Both the position numbers and the translations under genes were made by a program. Below are positions 14,649 to 22,951 of a stretch of 28,038 nucleotides of DNA, in pieces. The stretch is from a virus. Each line of letters begins with the position of its first letter. Positions within the stretch are counted from its first letter, which is position 1. The stretch covers positions 1 through 28,038 of IMG/VR virus record IMGVR_UViG_3300035205_001601; one strand, written 5' to 3'. The notes under the pieces are model-generated. The model made no database searches. It was given only the letters and a program-made list of their open reading frames with translations, and was not told the origin of the DNA.

Positions 14649-15438
14649 TTAACTCTTTATAAGTAACGCATTTGATGATCTTTTTTAACGAATTTGGAGC
14701 TATCATTTTTAATACAAGAACGTCTTCTATTGCTTTGCAATATATACTACAAACAGACCATTTATATATGTATCTTAATCCGCCACCTCTACGGCCAAAG
14801 CCTGATCCAGGAGTTGTAGGGCCCCACGCTCCTGCACGACTAGGAGTTCCCATATGACTACCATGAGTTGCCATTCCTACTTTATGATGAAAATTTATCC
14901 GTTTAACATTGGGACTATACATATATTCAGTTTTATCTATATTGTCTAAATAGTTTTTAATTTTAACAATGTCTTTTTCTACAAAATCATGATCTCCATA
15001 AAATTCTACTTTCCATCTATACTTTCTGAACCAAAGAGTATCTTTAGCAACTACTTCATAATCTTCTACCATCAAATCACTATGAGTATTATTCATAGGA
15101 CCGTATACGTCTATAACTAAATTTTTAAAAGATTCAACAAAACATAATGTCCAAAAAGGATCCTTAAAATAAAAAGTTGTTGTCCATTCACGCCGCATTT
15201 TAAAATCTTTACCTTTTTGTAACTTATTTTGTCTAAGGTACAATTCGATTTTAAGTATATCTTCATCGGTTAATAAAGGTGCATCTTCTTCCGGTGTTTT
15301 TCTAAAGTGAAGAAATCCATAATTAGACGTATGATGCACTCCAAACAGACGTACTTTATAAAGAAAGTTATTATAATAAGCACGAGGCGCCACGTGGTAT
15401 GTGCAACACTGTTTTAGTTCATCCAGTTTGCTTTGCAT
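14644..15438 (-). CDS. Unknown protein coupled to ClpA
   Basis: 264 residues, not recognised. The N-terminal about 175 residues are mixed alpha/beta with many aromatics and basic residues (FLYKVRLFGVHHTSNYGFLHF, split by charged loops). A Gly-rich linker (about 193-220, GSHMGTPSRAGAW) follows, then a C-terminal domain with two Cys residues (KWSVCSIYCKAIED) and a basic helical tail. Its start lies inside the end of clpA (20-nt overlap), so the two are translationally coupled. That makes a role with ClpA, such as an adaptor or substrate, worth considering, but nothing in the sequence proves it. Confidence 0.75.
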   Translation of the reverse strand: MQSKLDELKQCCTYHVAPRAYYNNFLYKVRLFGVHHTSNYGFLHFRKTPEEDAPLLTDEDILKIELYLRQNKLQKGKDFKMRREWTTTFYFKDPFWTLCFVESFKNLVIDVYGPMNNTHSDLMVEDYEVVAKDTLWFRKYRWKVEFYGDHDFVEKDIVKIKNYLDNIDKTEYMYSPNVKRINFHHKVGMATHGSHMGTPSRAGAWGPTTPGSGFGRRGGGLRYIYKWSVCSIYCKAIEDVLVLKMIAPNSLKKIIKCVTYKELK

Positions 15439-17659
15439 TTACTTTTACTTCATCTGTTTCTAAATCAATGCCTATAACAATTTCACAATCCCGCACATCG
15501 TTATAAACTATTAGTTTACTAATTGGCTTTTTAATTTTTGTATCTATTAACCTTTTCATAGGCCTTGCACCCATAGTAGGAGTAAATCCTTTTTTACATA
15601 GCCAATCTAATAAATCCTTTTGCGGTACTAATGTAATATGTCGTGGTTTTAATAACTCTTCAACTTCATTTAAGAATTTAGTAGTAATTTTTGAAATAAA
15701 CTTTTCGTCTAGTTTATTAAAATTAACAGTAGCATCTAGTCTGTTGCGAAACTCTGGTGCAAAAAACTTTTTAACAGCAACACCTGCGGCATGATCATCT
15801 GTTCCACCTGCAAATCCAATTGCTACTTTTTCACTGTCCGATGCTCCTAAATTAGATGTCATTATTAAGATAATGTTTTTAGTTGATATAGTTTTTCCAT
15901 TACTAGATGTCACAACACCACTATCCATTATTTGTAGTAATATATTCAAGACATCTTGGTGTGCTTTTTCTACTTCATCTAATAGCAATACACAATTAGG
16001 ATTATTTTCTAGTTCATTAATAAGTTTACCACTTCCTGATCCACCATCTTCATATCCCACATAGCCGGGAGGTGATCCTATCAACTTTGCTATTGAATGT
16101 CTTTCTTGATATTCACTCATATCAAAGCGGACAAGTTTTAATGCTAAATTATCAGCAAGTTGTTTTGCTGTTTCTGTTTTACCTACACCAGTAGGTCCTG
16201 TAAATAAAAATGAACCAATTGGCTTTTCAGGATCTTTTAATCCTGCTTGTGATATATGAATAGCATCTGTTAATTTTTCAATTGCTTCATCTTGCCCAAA
16301 TACTTTGTGTTTAATTTTTTCATCTATGTTTATTACAGCACTAGAACTTGTTTCTGTTGTATTAATTATTTCTATAGGAATACGAGTTTGGTGTGCTACT
16401 TCTCGTTTAATGTCTATATCTTCTATATGTGTTTTACGTTCTGTTATAGGTAGTATACGTTGTCTGGCCAATGCACTATCTATTAAATCTAATGCTTTAT
16501 CTGGCAGATATTTATTCATCATATGCTTAACACTTAATTCTACCGCTGTTTTTATCGACTTACGTTCAATAGTAATGCCGTGAAAGTCTTCATAATATGA
16601 AGCCAATCCTTCTATAATTTTAATAGTGTCTTCGGTACTAGGTTGATGTATGTCTAATTTTGTAAAACGTCTCACTAATGCAGAATCTTTTTCAAAGTAC
16701 TTTCTATAATCTTCATGTGTGGTTGCACCTATACAGTGTAGTTTTCCTTTTTCTAATGCAGGCTTTAACATATTAGCAACATCCATACTACCATTACCAC
16801 CAGTACCTGCTCCCATTATCATATGTATTTCGTCAATGAATAAAATACATTTTTCCATGTTTTGTAATATGTCCAATACTGCTTTAAGGCGTTCTTCTAA
16901 ATCACCACGATATTTTGTTCCTGCTAATAAAGCACCAATGTCTAATAGATAAACTGTATTACCTTTTACTGTATCGGGTACTTGGTCTTCGGATATAAGT
17001 TTTGCTAATCCTTCTGCCATTGCAGTTTTACCTACACCTGCTTCACCTACCATTATTACATTATTTTTCTTTCGTCGTGCAAGGACATGAAGTAATTCAT
17101 GTAGTTCCTTTTCTCTTCCTATAATGGGATCTATTTTTCCCTCTGTTGCTTGTGTATTTAAATTTACACAAAATTCTTCTAATACTTTTTCTGCATCCAT
17201 CCCGTCAATGCCAGAAACTTGGTATTCATCAATAAGTTGTTGCTGGATTAATTTAATAATGCTATCACGATCCACTCCATGCATTGCCAAAAAATAATAT
17301 GCATGACTTTGTCGTTCTGCTAATATACTTAAAAATAGATCCTTTGCTTGAATGGCTTGTCTTCTATTAAACAATGCTTGAGTAAATGCCCTATTAAATG
17401 TTCTTTCTAAGGTTGATGTTTTACGAGGCTCAACAGGGCCAGGAACCATAATTTCATTCATATTATTATTAACATGTTCAACTATAGATATACGAACTTC
17501 TTCAGGATTAGGACCAACACTTCCTACTATATGTTTAACTTCATCTTCTTCTAATAGAACAACCAACAGGTGTTCTATTGTTACATATTCGTGATTAAGA
17601 GATTTGGCTAAACCAAATGCTTTACTTATGATATGTTCTACTTTATCGTGATCAGGCAT
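15419..17659 (-). CDS. clpA: ClpA-type AAA+ unfoldase of the Clp protease
   Basis: 746 residues, full length for ClpA. There is an N-domain (residues about 1-150) with the Clp-N pattern, then two AAA+ modules: first Walker A GEAGVGKT (205-212) and Walker B LFIDEIH (273-279); second Walker A GPTGVGKT (488-495) and Walker B LLLDEVE (558-564). There is no long coiled-coil insert, which separates it from ClpB. The IGF tripeptide at 614-616 corresponds to the loop that docks ClpA on ClpP, and a complete ClpP is encoded at 25456-26061. The start overlaps deformylase by 8 nt. ClpA would unfold substrates for ClpP degradation; phage or host targets are unknown. Confidence 0.95.
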   Translation of the reverse strand: MPDHDKVEHIISKAFGLAKSLNHEYVTIEHLLVVLLEEDEVKHIVGSVGPNPEEVRISIVEHVNNNMNEIMVPGPVEPRKTSTLERTFNRAFTQALFNRRQAIQAKDLFLSILAERQSHAYYFLAMHGVDRDSIIKLIQQQLIDEYQVSGIDGMDAEKVLEEFCVNLNTQATEGKIDPIIGREKELHELLHVLARRKKNNVIMVGEAGVGKTAMAEGLAKLISEDQVPDTVKGNTVYLLDIGALLAGTKYRGDLEERLKAVLDILQNMEKCILFIDEIHMIMGAGTGGNGSMDVANMLKPALEKGKLHCIGATTHEDYRKYFEKDSALVRRFTKLDIHQPSTEDTIKIIEGLASYYEDFHGITIERKSIKTAVELSVKHMMNKYLPDKALDLIDSALARQRILPITERKTHIEDIDIKREVAHQTRIPIEIINTTETSSSAVINIDEKIKHKVFGQDEAIEKLTDAIHISQAGLKDPEKPIGSFLFTGPTGVGKTETAKQLADNLALKLVRFDMSEYQERHSIAKLIGSPPGYVGYEDGGSGSGKLINELENNPNCVLLLDEVEKAHQDVLNILLQIMDSGVVTSSNGKTISTKNIILIMTSNLGASDSEKVAIGFAGGTDDHAAGVAVKKFFAPEFRNRLDATVNFNKLDEKFISKITTKFLNEVEELLKPRHITLVPQKDLLDWLCKKGFTPTMGARPMKRLIDTKIKKPISKLIVYNDVRDCEIVIGIDLETDEVKVNAKQTG

Positions 17660-18149
17660 ATACTTTTTTCTTGTTAGTTTTTCTTTGTTTTTGTCTACCC
17701 ATTCGCAATGCTACTGGCTTCGCTTTACTTGTAAACAAAACACCATTTAGGTGATCAAACTCATGCTGAAATATTCGTCCAGATAATCCATTTAACCGTC
17801 GGGTTTTTGTTTTACCATTATAAGTTTGCCATTCTGCTTCTATCCATTCAGGTCTGGAAATACCCATATAAAGATTAGGAAAACTTAAACAACCTTCGGG
17901 AAGTATAATTTCCTTTTCACTATATTCAATTATCTTAGGATTAAAACAAGCAATTATACTAGGTATATCTATAACAAATACCTTAAACTGTACACCTACT
18001 TGTGGTCCTGCTAATCCTATGCCATTTGCTTGTCGCATTGTTTTAGCCATCTTTAAAATAAGTTCTTCTGGATCAACTACATCTTGATCAAAATCAAACG
18101 GTAATGTTTCTGCTTTTAATATTGGGTTGTTTTCGTAAACCAATTTCAT
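17652..18149 (-). CDS. def: Peptide deformylase
   Basis: 165 residues. All three family motifs are present: GIGLAGPQ (43-50, normally GxGLAAPQ), EGCLS (85-89, metal ligand Cys87) and HEFDH (129-133, ligands His129 and His133, catalytic Glu130). It removes the formyl group from nascent N-terminal Met. Phages commonly carry shortened deformylases; this one adds a basic C-terminal tail (about 20 residues, ending in RMGRQKQRKTNKKKVYA). The start has no SD; CATAAATA lies 5 nt upstream. It overlaps clpA by 8 nt, so deformylase and ClpA are in one operon. Confidence 0.95.
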   Translation of the reverse strand: MKLVYENNPILKAETLPFDFDQDVVDPEELILKMAKTMRQANGIGLAGPQVGVQFKVFVIDIPSIIACFNPKIIEYSEKEIILPEGCLSFPNLYMGISRPEWIEAEWQTYNGKTKTRRLNGLSGRIFQHEFDHLNGVLFTSKAKPVALRMGRQKQRKTNKKKVYA

Positions 18150-18154
18150 AGTAA

Positions 18155-18162
18155 TATTTATG
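18155..18162 (-). promoter_or_regulatory. Late promoter box CATAAATA 5 nt before ATG
   Basis: The minus strand reads CATAAATATTACTATG, with 5 nt between box and ATG and no SD. One mismatch from TATAAATA. TAAATATTACTATG recurs before the RyR-domain gene. Confidence 0.6.
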
Positions 18163-18165
18163 GAG

Positions 18166-18987
18166 TTATTTTTTTAATATATCTTTAAGAGGTAATTCTA
18201 AATCTTCTTCAGACAAGATTGGCACTTTAATTTCTACTTGAATAATAAGATCACCCGATCGTTGTCCTCCGCGACCAGGCATACCTTGTTCTGGAATTCG
18301 TAATTTAGTATTAGGTTGAGTTCCTTTATTAATTTTTATACTAAATTCTTGTCCTGATAAACCTGATACAAATTCTTCACATCCTATTGCCGCTTCTAGT
18401 GCATTAACTGTTACTTTAGTAATTAAGTCTCGCCGATTAAATCGTTTAAAACGAGGATGTTCTAGTATTCTTATAATAACATATAAATCTCCTTTGGGCA
18501 ACTCTGAAATGTCATGAGCACCCATACCTGCAAATCGTATTTTATCGCCGTGCTCTACGCCTCGAGGTACATTTAAATTAAGTTGAACAGTTTGATTATT
18601 TCCTAGATTAACATTAAGTTGTCTTTTAATTCCAGTATATACTTCTTGCAGTGATATATCATAATTAATTTGAACATCTCTATTTCTTTGAGGTTGTTGG
18701 TGAAACCCAAATCCTCCTCTAAAAATTTCATGGAGATTGCCAAAAGGATCACCTCTATTCACAAAAGGATTAAATCCTTGTCGCGGATCTACTTGTGATG
18801 CTTCCCATGTTTGTCGTGCGTCCTGATCTTTTATATTTTGATAAGCATCATTGACTTCTTTAAATCTATCATCCGACCCACCATCTCGATCAGGGTGATG
18901 CTTTTGTGCAAGTTTTCTATAAGCAGTTTTTATGTCAGAATCTGTAGCATTTTTATCGACTCCGAGAATTGTCCAGGGGTCACTCAT
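18166..18987 (-). CDS. DnaJ/CbpA-type J-domain co-chaperone
   Basis: 273 residues. A J-domain occupies residues about 3-65, with the HPD motif at 31-33 needed to stimulate Hsp70 ATPase. A short Gly/Phe-containing linker follows (GGFGFHQQ), then C-terminal substrate-binding domains (VPRGVEHGDKIRFAGMGAHD, KGDLYVII). There is no Cys-x2-Cys-x-Gly-x-Gly zinc region, so it is CbpA-like (class B), not class A DnaJ. It probably works with host DnaK, since no DnaK is visible here. A strong sigma70 promoter directly abuts the start, suggesting earlier expression than the structural genes. It ends 16 nt before deformylase. Confidence 0.92.
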   Translation of the reverse strand: MSDPWTILGVDKNATDSDIKTAYRKLAQKHHPDRDGGSDDRFKEVNDAYQNIKDQDARQTWEASQVDPRQGFNPFVNRGDPFGNLHEIFRGGFGFHQQPQRNRDVQINYDISLQEVYTGIKRQLNVNLGNNQTVQLNLNVPRGVEHGDKIRFAGMGAHDISELPKGDLYVIIRILEHPRFKRFNRRDLITKVTVNALEAAIGCEEFVSGLSGQEFSIKINKGTQPNTKLRIPEQGMPGRGGQRSGDLIIQVEIKVPILSEEDLELPLKDILKK

Positions 18988-18995
18988 ATTACTAT

Positions 18996-19024
18996 ATTAT
19001 AACATTTATTTAATAATTTGCCAA
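18996..19024 (-). promoter_or_regulatory. Sigma70 promoter (TTGGCA-17-TATAAT) at a leaderless start
   Basis: TTGGCA (19019-19024, one mismatch) and a perfect TATAAT (18996-19001) are 17 nt apart on the minus strand. The ATG of the J-domain gene is only 8 nt beyond the -10 box, so the transcript should start at or next to the ATG. Confidence 0.75.
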
Positions 19025-19546
19025 GAACTGATAGCGTTTGCGATATTGAAGTGCTTCTGTGGAAAGTGTTGTTTCAGCTGACTGTTCTTCATCTCCGCCA
19101 GGATCTGCTAATTCTTCCATTGTTTTATATGTGGCAGGATCAGTAATTATATTTTCAGCAAAATTTTCTTCATTGAAAGGAAGTATTTCTTCGTTGCGAT
19201 ATGCTCTAAACTTCCATTCATCTGGTGTTATTTCTGCAACCTGATATATGTGTGTTGCTACTTCTGCAATATTAGTGAATAAAGTATTATCTCTATTGAA
19301 TTCACAAAAAACAAGATAGTGTCCTTTTTTATTTGGTCCACCCGACACTTCACAATCCAATTGATCAAATGCACCATTTTCGATAAAACTTTTAAGATCG
19401 TCTGCTGGTTCTTTAGCATCTGCAACAAAGGCGACAACAACTATTTCTTCATTCTTTCCAAATTTGGGCTCAAATATATCCACACTAAAATATGGTTTAA
19501 TTAAATCTTTTAAATCGTTTTGTCTAAGACCTTCAACTAATTTCAT
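19010..19546 (-). CDS. Unknown conserved-looking phage protein
   Basis: 178 residues beginning MKLVEGLRQNDLKDLIKPYF. The first about 115 residues are alternating helices and strands (NEEIVVVAFVADAKEPADDL, then KGHYLVFCEFNRDN), consistent with a compact alpha/beta domain. The C-terminus is acidic and ends in RKRYQFLANY. I recognise the N-terminal pattern from other marine phage proteins of unknown function, but assign no activity. It overlaps the upstream gene by 14 nt. The J-domain promoter lies in its last codons. Confidence 0.78.
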   Translation of the reverse strand: MKLVEGLRQNDLKDLIKPYFSVDIFEPKFGKNEEIVVVAFVADAKEPADDLKSFIENGAFDQLDCEVSGGPNKKGHYLVFCEFNRDNTLFTNIAEVATHIYQVAEITPDEWKFRAYRNEEILPFNEENFAENIITDPATYKTMEELADPGGDEEQSAETTLSTEALQYRKRYQFLANY

Positions 19547-20117
19547 CTGGATTCTCTGGTTGGGTTGCTGATTGTGGATTATTATCTTGCAATGCTTCTT
19601 CTTGATCTAAATTTTGATCATATGCAGAAGTAACTGCATCTAAATCTAATTCTGTATCCGAAACTCTAATTTTTTCACTGCTTTGACTATTAACAAATTT
19701 TCGTGGTAAAGTAATTTTAACTAACCATACAGGTATTTTTATTAATTTAGGACGCTTCTCTTCATAACCTTCTTTATCAGTAAAAGGTTTTTTTCTAGCT
19801 TCCATATCTTCTGGTTTTGTTATTTTAATAGGTTTTAGATAAGTATCTTCACCAAACATTACTTTGCCGCCACGTTCAATAATACGTAATGCTCCGTCTG
19901 GATTAGGCATTAACTTTTTAGGATACATTAATGTAACAGTGACCCAATATTTTTCTAAATCGGGGCCTTGTATTACTTCACCCTTTTCCCAGTTTTCATA
20001 TGCATATACATCTAAATGATCTAATACACCTTCAAAGTCTATTAATACATTTAGAATGCTATTACTATCAAATGCACTGGTAATTGTATCGTTAATTTTA
20101 TTAAATTCTTGTGGCAT
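19533..20117 (-). CDS. Unknown phage protein
   Basis: 194 residues. The N-terminal half has a beta-rich pattern (YENWEKGEVIQGPDLEKYWV, then TLMYPKKLMP), followed by DGALRIIERGGKVMF and a basic strand-containing segment (LIKIPVWLVKITLPRKFV). The last about 50 residues are acidic, polar and probably disordered. Its start is divergent from phoH across a 135-bp gap. Conserved-looking in marine phages, but I recognise no function. It is the first gene of the leftward block ending at 19010. Confidence 0.77.
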   Translation of the reverse strand: MPQEFNKINDTITSAFDSNSILNVLIDFEGVLDHLDVYAYENWEKGEVIQGPDLEKYWVTVTLMYPKKLMPNPDGALRIIERGGKVMFGEDTYLKPIKITKPEDMEARKKPFTDKEGYEEKRPKLIKIPVWLVKITLPRKFVNSQSSEKIRVSDTELDLDAVTSAYDQNLDQEEALQDNNPQSATQPENPDEIS

Positions 20118-20252
20118 TATTTCTTCTCTTTAAACACTACATATATTTAGCCTTTTTAGATAACCCATTAGTTTACTTTAACAGTTCTATAGTAAATACT
20201 TATGTAACCATATGGGGCTCGGTCTTAAATTTAATAATTGGAGACTGTACTT
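20118..20252. promoter_or_regulatory. Divergent intergenic region between phoH and the leftward genes
   Basis: This 135-bp gap separates the only plus-strand gene from leftward transcription. Plus-strand sequence ATAGTAAATACTTATG resembles the extended late box, and TTAACA-17-TATGTA could be a weak sigma70 site. On the minus strand GCTAAATATATG lies upstream of the ATG at 20117. None is as clear as the other promoters listed. Confidence 0.4.
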
Positions 20253-20987
20253 ATGGGAAAACGAATGAAAAGAGCGAAACAAAACTCACACAATTCAAAC
20301 AACAATGACGTAATTCAATTGGACGTTTACCGTTCACGCAAAAGCAAAGTAATTATTATTCCACGAAATATTCATCAAGAGGAATATATTGAAATGCTTG
20401 ACAATAGTAAAAAAAATATAGTATTTGCTATAGGGCCTGCAGGCACCGGCAAAACTTTATTGGCTGTTCAATCAGCAATAGTAAACCTTAAAAAAGGAAA
20501 TGTAGAAAAGATAGTAATAACCCGTCCGGCTGTTAGTGTTGATGAGCAACATGGTTTCTTACCTGGAACTTTAATTGACAAGATGGCACCTTGGACAAAA
20601 CCGATATTTGATGTATTCGAACAATACTGGGCCCCTAAACAAATAGCAAATATGATAGAAGAAGGAATAATAGAAATTGCTCCTTTGGCTTTTATGAGAG
20701 GACGAACTTTTAAAAAAGCATGGATACTTGCAGACGAAATGCAAAATGCAACACCGTCACAAATGAAGATGCTCCTAACAAGAATAGGAACAGGTAGTAA
20801 AATTGTGGTTACCGGTGATTTGGCACAACATGACAGAGGTTATGAAAATAATGGACTAAAAGAATTTATGGAACTATTTGATCAAAAAGAAAGCAGACGA
20901 ATACACACCGTATACTTTGATAATAAAGACATTGAAAGACATCCTGCTGTAAAGGAAGTATTAGAAATTTATGGTGATTGCCAATGA
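20253..20987 (+). CDS. phoH: PhoH-like ATPase
   Basis: 244 residues. The ATG at 20253 is preferred over a TTG at 20238 because GGAG lies 9 nt upstream of it. Walker A GPAGTGKT is at 61-68, the P-loop strand IVFAIGP precedes it, and DEMQNATPSQMKMLLTRIG followed by SKIVVTGD forms the conserved downstream region. It ends ADLAQHD-like in family motifs. PhoH proteins are P-loop ATPases often carried by marine phages; proposed roles include phosphate stress and RNA metabolism, and the activity is not settled. It is the sole plus-strand gene and converges with the clamp loader gene 12 bp away. Confidence 0.93.
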   Translation: MGKRMKRAKQNSHNSNNNDVIQLDVYRSRKSKVIIIPRNIHQEEYIEMLDNSKKNIVFAIGPAGTGKTLLAVQSAIVNLKKGNVEKIVITRPAVSVDEQHGFLPGTLIDKMAPWTKPIFDVFEQYWAPKQIANMIEEGIIEIAPLAFMRGRTFKKAWILADEMQNATPSQMKMLLTRIGTGSKIVVTGDLAQHDRGYENNGLKEFMELFDQKESRRIHTVYFDNKDIERHPAVKEVLEIYGDCQ

Positions 20988-20999
20988 ATAACCAATTAT

Positions 21000-21926
21000 T
21001 TAAAAGCGGGGAAGTTGCTCTAACTCTATTAGAGTAGCACTAAGATTAATTTCAGGATCAGCAATCTGGCCATGCTTTACTAATCCATTACGGATAATGA
21101 TAATTGCTTCATCTTGCGTGTCTGGATTGCTACTCCAAAAGTCTAAATTTCTATATAGGAATTTATATATATCTTCATACTCGTCTGTCCTAATTTGTTT
21201 ACATATTAGATTTCGTGCTGTCTTTAATTTTCCTTGCTTAAACAAAGACACCATTTCAAGTTTATAGTCTCCATCTGCAATTTCATCACTCTTGGGTTTT
21301 TGTAAAACGTTGTTTGTAGAATTTAATTGAACTGTGTTTATTGTTTTACGTAAATCAGGATAATGTGCTCTAACATATAATTCCAATACATCCATTTCAA
21401 ATTTAATAGATTCGTCGTCTAATATTCGTCCTACTCTAACTGTAAATTCTGTTTCATCTAATGTTTGAATATTTAGACCTTGACATCTACTATGTATTGC
21501 TGGAATAATTCTATTAGGATAATTACACGTTAAAATGAATCGCAATATTTCATGATACTGCTCCATAATACCACGCAATATTGCCTGTCCGTTTGGTGTT
21601 AAATAATCTGCTTCGTCTAACAATACAACCTTATACTCACCAAATGGCATTGTTTGACCAAAGTTAGTTAACTTCTCGCGCATAAGATCAACACCATTAT
21701 CTCTACTAGCGTTGATTTGCAAAAAGTCATATTCGGCAACCTTCAACTCATTGACAAGTAATAATGCCAATGTTGTTTTGCCTGTGCCTGCTCCACCACT
21801 AAACAGTAAATGAGGTATGCCGCCTTCGCTAATCCAATTCTCTATTCGTTGTTTATGCAACAAATCGCGGAATACATATTCTGATACTTGCTTAGGTCTG
21901 TATTTTTCTACCCAGAGTTCTTTCAT
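21000..21926 (-). CDS. Sliding-clamp loader ATPase subunit (T4 gp44-like)
   Basis: 308 residues from the ATG at 21926 (MKELWVEKYRPK); a GTG 6 nt upstream is rejected because the ATG overlaps the upstream stop as ATGA. Residues 8-11 KYRP open the AAA+ module, with Walker A GGAGTGKT at 44-51, Walker B LLDEAD at 102-107, sensor 1 TCNYPNRI, and the SRC motif at 146-148 that supplies the arginine finger. It opens the sliding clamp at replication forks. The small subunit (gp62) and clamp (gp45) are not recognisable here. Confidence 0.93.
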   Translation of the reverse strand: MKELWVEKYRPKQVSEYVFRDLLHKQRIENWISEGGIPHLLFSGGAGTGKTTLALLLVNELKVAEYDFLQINASRDNGVDLMREKLTNFGQTMPFGEYKVVLLDEADYLTPNGQAILRGIMEQYHEILRFILTCNYPNRIIPAIHSRCQGLNIQTLDETEFTVRVGRILDDESIKFEMDVLELYVRAHYPDLRKTINTVQLNSTNNVLQKPKSDEIADGDYKLEMVSLFKQGKLKTARNLICKQIRTDEYEDIYKFLYRNLDFWSSNPDTQDEAIIIIRNGLVKHGQIADPEINLSATLIELEQLPRF

Positions 21927-22186
21927 GACCACTTCAGTTTTTCTATTAGTACTATTTTACTATCATCTAATGAAATTGTCAATTCGTTTAAGGAAAATCC
22001 TTCCCAATAAAAGTCTTTACCGTATTCTAAACCTATATTACCTAAATGATTGGCTACTTTTGCAACAGCTTCCACTTGTCTATAATTTGCATTACAGGCA
22101 CCGCCTTCAACAGACGTGCCGGTTGTTTCACCCAACCATCTGTCTCTAGAAGTAACTTTGTTTATGTTTATTGTAAAGGACTTCAC
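21923..22186 (-). CDS. Unknown 87-residue protein
   Basis: The start is a GTG at 22186 that overlaps the upstream TGA (GTGA); no in-frame ATG is available near it. Residues are mixed, with ACNANYRQVEAVAKVANHLG suggesting one amphipathic helix and a C-terminal beta segment (ELTISLDDSKIVLIEKLKW). It ends overlapping the clamp loader start (ATGA), so it is co-translated with it. It lies where T4 puts clamp-loader partners but does not resemble gp62, so no role is assigned. Confidence 0.7.
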   Translation of the reverse strand: MKSFTININKVTSRDRWLGETTGTSVEGGACNANYRQVEAVAKVANHLGNIGLEYGKDFYWEGFSLNELTISLDDSKIVLIEKLKWS

Positions 22187-22494
22187 ACTATAGGTGGATC
22201 TTCCGAAACTAACATAACAGATTTTTCTTCGACAACTGAATAATTATCGATGTCGGTTCCAGTAAATCTTTTAGACCATCTACCATGTTCAACTAATACA
22301 TAATCTCCAATTTTAATATCATCGGAATTTGTATCTGCATTTACATTTATTACTTTGAACCAGCGAGGTCGAATACCTCTATCTCCTGTTCGCATATCAT
22401 TATCATCTGTTAAAACAATACCGCCCGCAGATTTTCGTAATCCAACTTCCAATGATATACAAAATAGTTTACCTGGCAAAGGTTTAAGATTCAT
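22183..22494 (-). CDS. GroES-like co-chaperonin
   Basis: 103 residues. The N-terminal KPLPGKLFC matches the GroES start, and KSAGGIVLT at 21-29 is the mobile loop that binds GroEL (I-V-L motif). A hydrophobic core (IGDYVLVEHG) and a C-terminal SVMLVSED close a GroES fold. A longer insertion lies in the middle, between the mobile loop and IKIGDYVLV. It resembles the role of T4 gp31, which replaces GroES to fold the capsid protein, but the sequence is closer to bacterial GroES. It overlaps the upstream gene by 11 nt. Confidence 0.88.
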   Translation of the reverse strand: MNLKPLPGKLFCISLEVGLRKSAGGIVLTDDNDMRTGDRGIRPRWFKVINVNADTNSDDIKIGDYVLVEHGRWSKRFTGTDIDNYSVVEEKSVMLVSEDPPIV

Positions 22495-22951
22495 TGTTTG
22501 TTACCTCTACTGTTTGTATCGAGCCGTCATCATATTCTATTTCCCAATATTGACTACCGTTTTCTCTAGTTTTTAAATTTTTATTTACTTCAAATCCGCC
22601 GGCGGCCATTTTGGATAAGTCCGAATCAAGACCCCCGTCACCAGGCAATCCTTGCAAAGAATCCATTGTTGCTACTGGTTCTTCTTTTGTTTCTTTTACT
22701 TTTGGTTGTATTTTCTTTTTAGGATCTCTTGCTGTAGATTTTTTAATACTAACATTTTTAGTTGCTTTAGGATTATCTTCATAATATGCAGATGTAATGG
22801 TTCCTTTATCGGCTTTAATATTACCATGTTCATCTAACAAATCGCCTCTTGCATTCATTGGTACATTACTAACTGCTCGAGCATCTTGATTAGCATCTAA
22901 TAGTGCCTGCATATTTATAATTCTACCTTTTGCTGTTCTAACTTCCCTCAT
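22484..22951 (-). CDS. Unknown phage protein with disordered middle
   Basis: 155 residues. The start MREVRTAKGRIINMQALL followed by VSNVPMNARGDLLDEHGN is a pattern I have seen in marine T4-like phages, without function. The middle is Lys-rich and low complexity (KKSTARDPKKKIQPKVKE), probably disordered. The C-terminus (ENGSQYWEIEYDDGSIQTVEV) looks like a beta hairpin. SD GGAGG is 9 nt from the ATG, which overlaps the upstream TGA. DNA- or protein-binding is only a guess. Confidence 0.76.
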   Translation of the reverse strand: MREVRTAKGRIINMQALLDANQDARAVSNVPMNARGDLLDEHGNIKADKGTITSAYYEDNPKATKNVSIKKSTARDPKKKIQPKVKETKEEPVATMDSLQGLPGDGGLDSDLSKMAAGGFEVNKNLKTRENGSQYWEIEYDDGSIQTVEVTNNES

